NCBI GenBank assembly: GCA_020072655.1
Contig: JAIQGH010000010.1
Span: 1-43,435, forward strand
Length of the DNA stretch: 43,435 nucleotides
Source: Terriglobia bacterium
GTDB lineage: Bacteria > Acidobacteriota > Terriglobia > UBA7540
Reading direction: 5' to 3'
The position numbers and the translations under genes were made by a program. Numbering within the stretch: position 1 is the first letter of the stretch; the number at the start of each line of letters is the position of its first letter. The notes under the pieces are model-generated. The model saw nothing but the letters and a program-made list of their open reading frames with translations. It made no database searches and had not been told where the DNA came from. This document shows, in pieces, positions 40,043-43,435 of the stretch.

Positions 40043-40209
40043 GTCTTGCATTCCACCGCGACATGGAGTAAGAAGAAGGTATGCTAACGGGAGGGGGTAT
40101 GACTCCACCGGGCATGCATACGACGCACGGATAATCACACCGCTCTTGCGGTGCGTACCGGCGGCGCTCCCGCATGGCGGGACGCCCACGGCGTCAAGAA
40201 AAGTGAGGA

Positions 40210-40237
40210 AAAGGGGAGCTAAGCGTAGCTCCCCTTT
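40210..40237. terminator. Bidirectional terminator between DoxX operon and the 40472 gene
   Basis: An 11-bp perfect stem AAAGGGGAGCT/AGCTCCCCTTT with loop AAGCGT and T-rich flanks on both strands. It separates the rightward nitroreductase-DoxX unit from the leftward gene ending at 40472. The 490-bp gap (39981-40471) holds this and the preceding terminator and a further small hairpin near 40171-40193, but no gene. Confidence 0.8.
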
Positions 40238-40471
40238 CCTTTTGGCACGACACGTCGCGCAACACCTCCGGCCATCCCTTTCCTGTCGCCAGCTCCCCAG
40301 TTCTTGCACATTTATCGTGAACCCTAGTAGCTCCCTGAAAGCCCTCCGAGCCGGCTATGGAAACGCGAATCGGCGTCAGGCAAACTCCAACCAGCGCAGC
40401 CCAGACCAGGCAGGCCAGCGGCGGGGGCATCCCTGGTGCTAGACGGGCAGTACAGGCTCTCGCACGGGCGG

Positions 40472-41074
40472 CTACTCTTCTTCGAGTTCCTTGGCGAAAA
40501 CACTGTAGCCGGGATTGGGAGGGAACATTTCGGCCAGCAGCTTCATGCGCCGGCGAAGCGCGGGGACAGGCAGGTGTTCCGGCCCGACGCGCACTTGAAC
40601 GTCGTGCCAGAGGCCGTGCATATACTCGGCCGCGGTGCTGACAAAAGAGGTGTCGCGGTAACGTTCGAAGCGGCTGTGTCCCTGCCGCCTGATCCGCGTG
40701 GAGACCAGGGGCTGCTTGGCGGCCAGAGCGTCTTCATCGATTTCGCCGGTTACCCCGGCGCGCAGTTCTTCCTCGAGAAGCAGCGAGAAGCGCTCCATCT
40801 CTCCGCCCGAGAGCCGGGGCCGCAGCAATTCCGCCACGCTGGCCAGGAACTCGAACCCGGTGTCATGGGCGTCGAGTTCCCGGCAGGCCAACACCAGCGA
40901 GATCTGCTTTTCCATCTCCACCCAAACGGCGGAGTGCGTCTCGCCTTTGGGCTTCGAGAAGCTCACCAGGTCACCCGCCTCGGAGCACTCGATGTAGGGC
41001 ACCGCCAGGACGCGCAATTTCCCCAGCCGCTGGGCGATGGTATCCGGCACGGCCTGCGCGGGTTCGCGGACCAT
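40472..41074 (-). CDS. Conserved hypothetical protein
   Basis: 200 residues, with GGAGG 8 bp before its ATG and clear coding bias. It has a possible alpha/beta N-terminal part (GKLRVLAVPYIECSEAGDLV, MEKQISLVLACRELDAHDTG) and a helical C-terminal part rich in Glu and Leu, ending YSVFAKELEEE. No signal peptide, membrane helix or catalytic motif is apparent, and I do not recognise the family. It is separated from mtaB by a 215-bp stretch holding a GH130 remnant in the opposite direction. Confidence 0.65.
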   Translation of the reverse strand: MVREPAQAVPDTIAQRLGKLRVLAVPYIECSEAGDLVSFSKPKGETHSAVWVEMEKQISLVLACRELDAHDTGFEFLASVAELLRPRLSGGEMERFSLLLEEELRAGVTGEIDEDALAAKQPLVSTRIRRQGHSRFERYRDTSFVSTAAEYMHGLWHDVQVRVGPEHLPVPALRRRMKLLAEMFPPNPGYSVFAKELEEE

Positions 41075-41111
41075 CGTGCGGTCCTCCGCCGGGGTAAGGG
41101 TGACGGCGGCG

Positions 41112-41290
41112 GGCTCGATTTACAGACTGGGGCTTGCGCTGCTGGACAAAAATGAGCCGTGGAAAGTGCTCAAGAGAAGCGAGGAATGGATTCTCGGACC
41201 GAAGGAAAACTACGAAAGAATCGGCGACGTGGGAGATGTTGTCCGAGACGTTCTACCGGGATGTCTCGATGTGGAGTGCTGTGGCTCCCC
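41112..41290 (+). pseudogene. GH130 (mannoside phosphorylase-type) glycosidase fragment
   Basis: 44 codons from 41112 read GSIYRLGLALLDKNEPWKVL, KRSEEWILGPKENYERIGDV and GDVV, closely matching the GH130 family segment leading to the 'GDVxNVVFPCG' loop. The expected next motif (YYGAADT) is only distorted (CCGSPTM). The rest of the enzyme is missing, with no start or upstream domain, so this is the wreckage of a gene, overlapping the 3' end of mtaB on the opposite strand. Confidence 0.65.
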
Positions 41291-42678
41291 TACGATGCAG
41301 CGTATCCGTACAGCAACCCCCCGTGGACCCGGCCGATGCGGACGTCAAGAAGGCGATTGGACGCAAGCTGCGCGCCCGGCAGCACGATCTTGAGGTAATT
41401 GCTGCTCAGCGCCACACGCTCGTCTTCCTGAACTTCGTCCAGAGTTATCGCCGAGAGCGTTTGCCCGATCTGCGCCGCGAGGAAAGCCCTGCGCTTAGAA
41501 GCAATCAAGGCCCGCATTTCCGCGCCGCGCTCGTGAATCACCCGGCCATTCAGGTGGCCGGGACGGGCCGCGGCGGCCGTTCCTGGCCGCGCGGAGTAGG
41601 GGAAAACGTGGAGGTAGGTGAAGGGAAGGGACTCGACAAGCCGCAGGCTCGCTTGATGGTCTTCGATGGTTTCGCCCGGGAATCCCACCATCACGTCGGC
41701 GCCGATGCCGCAGTTGGGGATCTGCTCGTGGATTGACCGGAGGCGCTCCGCGTACTGAGCCGTCCAGTAGCGCCGGTTCATCAAGCGTAGGATGCGGTCT
41801 GAACCGCTCTGCAAGGGCACGTGGAAATGCCGAGCCATCCGCGGCTCCCGCGCCACTAGGCGGATCAGGTCCGGCGTGACATCCATGAGCTCGATCGAGC
41901 TGAGGCGCAGGCGGGCGATCGTGGTCTCGTTGAGAATGCGCTCGAGCAAGCCGAGGAAGGGAATCGGGCGGCCGAGGTTCTTCCCGTAACTCCCCAGGTT
42001 GATGCCGGAGAGGACGATTTCCTGGTAGCCGGCGCGCTCGAGCTCGCGCACCTGCTCGATCACTTTCCCGGGCACGAGGCTGCGGCTCGGCCCGCGCACC
42101 TGCGGAATGATGCAGAAGGAACAGCGGGCAGCGCAGCCGTCTTGCACCTTGCGTGTGGGGCGTGTGTGGTCGTCCGGAAACACAGGCGCGAAGTGGAACT
42201 CCTCGGTGATCTCGCCCACGAGAACGGTAGCGGAATCTGTCGCACGGGACTCGGGACTCGCGACTCGGGGCTCGGGGTTCAGAATTCTGAATTCTGAATT
42301 CTGAATTCTTTCTCCTAACTCCTGAATCCTGACTCCTGAATCCTGCTTTTTCAGCAGCTCCGCCACCAGATGCTTATGCGAATTCCCCACCACCCACGCC
42401 ACACCCGGCAACTTGGTGATTTCCTCGGGCGCGCGCTGCGCGTAGCAGCCCGTCACAAGGATGCAGCACGCGGGGTTCGCGCGGTGGATGCGCCGGATTA
42501 TCTGGCGAACCTCGGCGTCGGCGGTGGCTGTCACCGTACAGGTGTTCAAGACAGCGACTTGGCTCACCTCCGCCGCCGGGGCCTCGACGAGCCCGCTCTC
42601 CAGCAACTGCCGCTTGAGCGCCGTGCCGTCGGCCTGGCTCGCCCGGCATCCGAAGTTGATGACGTGGAACGTGGACAT
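41290..42678 (-). CDS. mtaB: tRNA (N6-threonylcarbamoyladenosine(37)) methylthiotransferase MtaB
   Basis: 462 residues. Radical-SAM methylthiotransferase that adds a methylthio group to t6A37 of certain tRNAs. The first Fe-S cluster ligands are C11, C47 (LNTCTVT) and C78 (VTGCYAQ). The radical-SAM cluster is CAARCSFC (about 181-188). A C-terminal TRAM-like region ends the protein. An extra segment of about 40 residues (113-155, QDSGVRIQELGERIQ...) between the first domain and the radical-SAM core is encoded by an array of 7-bp repeats; the frame remains open, so this is an in-frame insertion. ATG 42676-42678 starts at the family's STFHVINFGC. Confidence 0.9.
   Translation of the reverse strand: MSTFHVINFGCRASQADGTALKRQLLESGLVEAPAAEVSQVAVLNTCTVTATADAEVRQIIRRIHRANPACCILVTGCYAQRAPEEITKLPGVAWVVGNSHKHLVAELLKKQDSGVRIQELGERIQNSEFRILNPEPRVASPESRATDSATVLVGEITEEFHFAPVFPDDHTRPTRKVQDGCAARCSFCIIPQVRGPSRSLVPGKVIEQVRELERAGYQEIVLSGINLGSYGKNLGRPIPFLGLLERILNETTIARLRLSSIELMDVTPDLIRLVAREPRMARHFHVPLQSGSDRILRLMNRRYWTAQYAERLRSIHEQIPNCGIGADVMVGFPGETIEDHQASLRLVESLPFTYLHVFPYSARPGTAAAARPGHLNGRVIHERGAEMRALIASKRRAFLAAQIGQTLSAITLDEVQEDERVALSSNYLKIVLPGAQLASNRLLDVRIGRVHGGLLYGYAAS
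42248..42345. repeat. 14-unit heptamer array inside mtaB
   Basis: Fourteen consecutive 7-bp units in register: GACTCGG, GACTCGC, GACTCGG, GGCTCGG, GGTTCAG, AATTCTG (three times), AATTCTT, TCTCCTA, ACTCCTG, AATCCTG, ACTCCTG, AATCCTG. All fit a loose (R)(A)(Y)TC(N)G pattern. It encodes most of the extra segment of MtaB. Confidence 0.8.
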
Positions 42679-42964
42679 CAGGATGAGCTCCCATTTTAGC
42701 GAGCTTTGGTGAGATGTGTCATGGCGATTTTGCCTCGACCGGAGGTTACTTGTGGGCCAGACCTAGTGCCGTTCCAACTATTTCTCCCTATTCCCGAGTG
42801 CAGCAATCTCATCCGGTGTGGAAAGTTCCCAGCCTTAGCGCTTGGGCCGAATAATTTTGACCGGCACAAGGCTGGGGCGAGGCGAGGAGAAGTGCCTGCG
42901 GGCGTCTCCACCCTGGTTGCGGGCACACCACGCCCCACAGAAGGATGCTGGATGAGGGTGGGGA

Positions 42965-43267
42965 TCAGACGGGCGTTGGGGACGCTGACCGCCGCTGCTG
43001 GAAGCACTCGCGGCAGTAAACGGGCCGACCCTGGGTCGGCTTAAAGGGGACGGTGGTCTCCTTGCCGCACTGCGAGCACTTGGTCGTGGTCTCGGCGCGG
43101 GGATACCCCGGGCCGGAGCCCGACTGGCTCCGCTTGGACTTGCAGTTCTTGCAGCGCTTTGGTTCGTTCTTGAAGCCCTTGTCGGCGAAGAAGAGCTGTT
43201 CCCCGGCGGTAAAGACGAACTCACTGCCGCACTCGACACACTTGAGGACTCTATCCCGATATTCCAT
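42965..43267 (-). CDS. Zinc-ribbon protein with two CxxC-CxxC sites
   Basis: 100 residues. Site 1: C10-x2-C13 (CVEC) with C39-x2-C42 (CKNC), spaced by LFFADKGFKNEPKR, as in probable zinc-ribbon domains. Site 2: C64-x2-C67 (CSQC) with C85-x2-C88 (CREC), typical of 'CxxC_CxxC' regulators. It is hydrophilic and probably binds nucleic acid or another protein. No ribosome-binding site is evident at the ATG 43265-43267 except a weak GGGAG. The function is unknown. Confidence 0.8.
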   Translation of the reverse strand: MEYRDRVLKCVECGSEFVFTAGEQLFFADKGFKNEPKRCKNCKSKRSQSGSGPGYPRAETTTKCSQCGKETTVPFKPTQGRPVYCRECFQQRRSASPTPV

Positions 43268-43372
43268 GTAAAACTCCCTTTGCTGGAAGCAAGCCCTGCC
43301 TGTTCAGTGGTCCGGTGGGGCGGAAAAGCGGCCCCCGACCTCTTCTTCGACCCGACCGTTCCGCGACTAGAC

Positions 43373-43435
43373 TCAATCCGATTCGTGCCTGGCCTTCTTG
43401 CGGCTCCTCTTGCGAGCCAAGGCCTCTTTCACTCG
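43373..43435 (-). CDS. C-terminal 20 residues of an unidentified basic protein (cut by window)
   Basis: Reading leftwards from the window edge, 20 codons end at TGA 43373-43375. The tail is strongly basic (ALARKRSRKKARHE), a composition common at the end of ribosomal, helicase or nucleic-acid-binding proteins. Too little is visible for a call. Confidence 0.45.
   Translation of the reverse strand, partial: RVKEALARKRSRKKARHESD

Noticed and set aside
1-43435. CRISPR array or prophage
   Set aside because: No regularly spaced direct repeats with unique spacers and no phage structural genes seen; the heptamer arrays are contiguous.

Overview
The window looks like part of the chromosome of an Acidobacteriota-type bacterium. 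The evidence is indirect: moderately high GC, a ROK kinase paired with an FHS-type sugar transporter, a MerR regulator beside tRNA-Pro genes, DNA built on 7-bp-period degenerate repeats (around the tRNAs and inside mtaB), and glutaminase-less GMP synthase and DHA2/HlyD efflux genes. No ribosomal marker is present, so the phylum is an inference.

The main feature is a gas vesicle genomic island of about 18.8 kb. An intact tRNA-Pro(CGG) gene lies at 5796-5872. Its last 49 bp (5824-5872) are repeated perfectly at 24604-24652, the arrangement left when a tyrosine-recombinase element inserts into the 3' end of a tRNA gene. All the gas vesicle genes lie between the repeats, all on the + strand: a conserved unknown with TraB-like motifs (6818), a broken NtrC-type sigma-54 activator (7489), gvpH/Hsp20, a CDC48-type double AAA+ ATPase, two GvpF/L proteins, a promoter region with dyads and a sigma-54-like element, gvpA, a strong hairpin, two paralogous helical proteins that may do the job of GvpC, gvpN, two small unknowns, a third GvpF/L, gvpG, a tandem ArsA/Get3-like ATPase, gvpS, gvpK, gvpJ, a hybrid histidine kinase, and a membrane protein with a degenerate GGDEF domain. 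Most of these genes overlap or nearly touch. The island carries an IS transposase remnant at its right end but no recognisable integrase, so it now looks fixed. About 0.9 kb at the left end and 0.65 kb at the right end hold no recognisable gene.

Left of the island (1-5872) are a sulfonate-type ABC binding protein (cut by the window edge) coupled to a phosphate-selective-type porin, an Rrf2 regulator, a ROK kinase/FHS sugar transporter pair, a MerR regulator and two tRNA-Pro genes.

Right of the island (24653-43435) is a five-gene YbhGFSR-like efflux operon (HlyD, two ATPases, two ABC-2 permeases). It is headed by a divergently controlled TetR gene with two matching operators. Then come a cytidylate-kinase-like protein, a DHA2 drug transporter, a flavin reductase, a GMP synthase ATP-PPase subunit, a Tat-exported multicopper oxidase, a guanylate-kinase-like/HhH pair, a short ferritin-like protein, a nitroreductase/DoxX pair, an unknown protein, a GH130 glycosidase fragment, mtaB carrying an in-frame heptamer array, and a zinc-ribbon protein.
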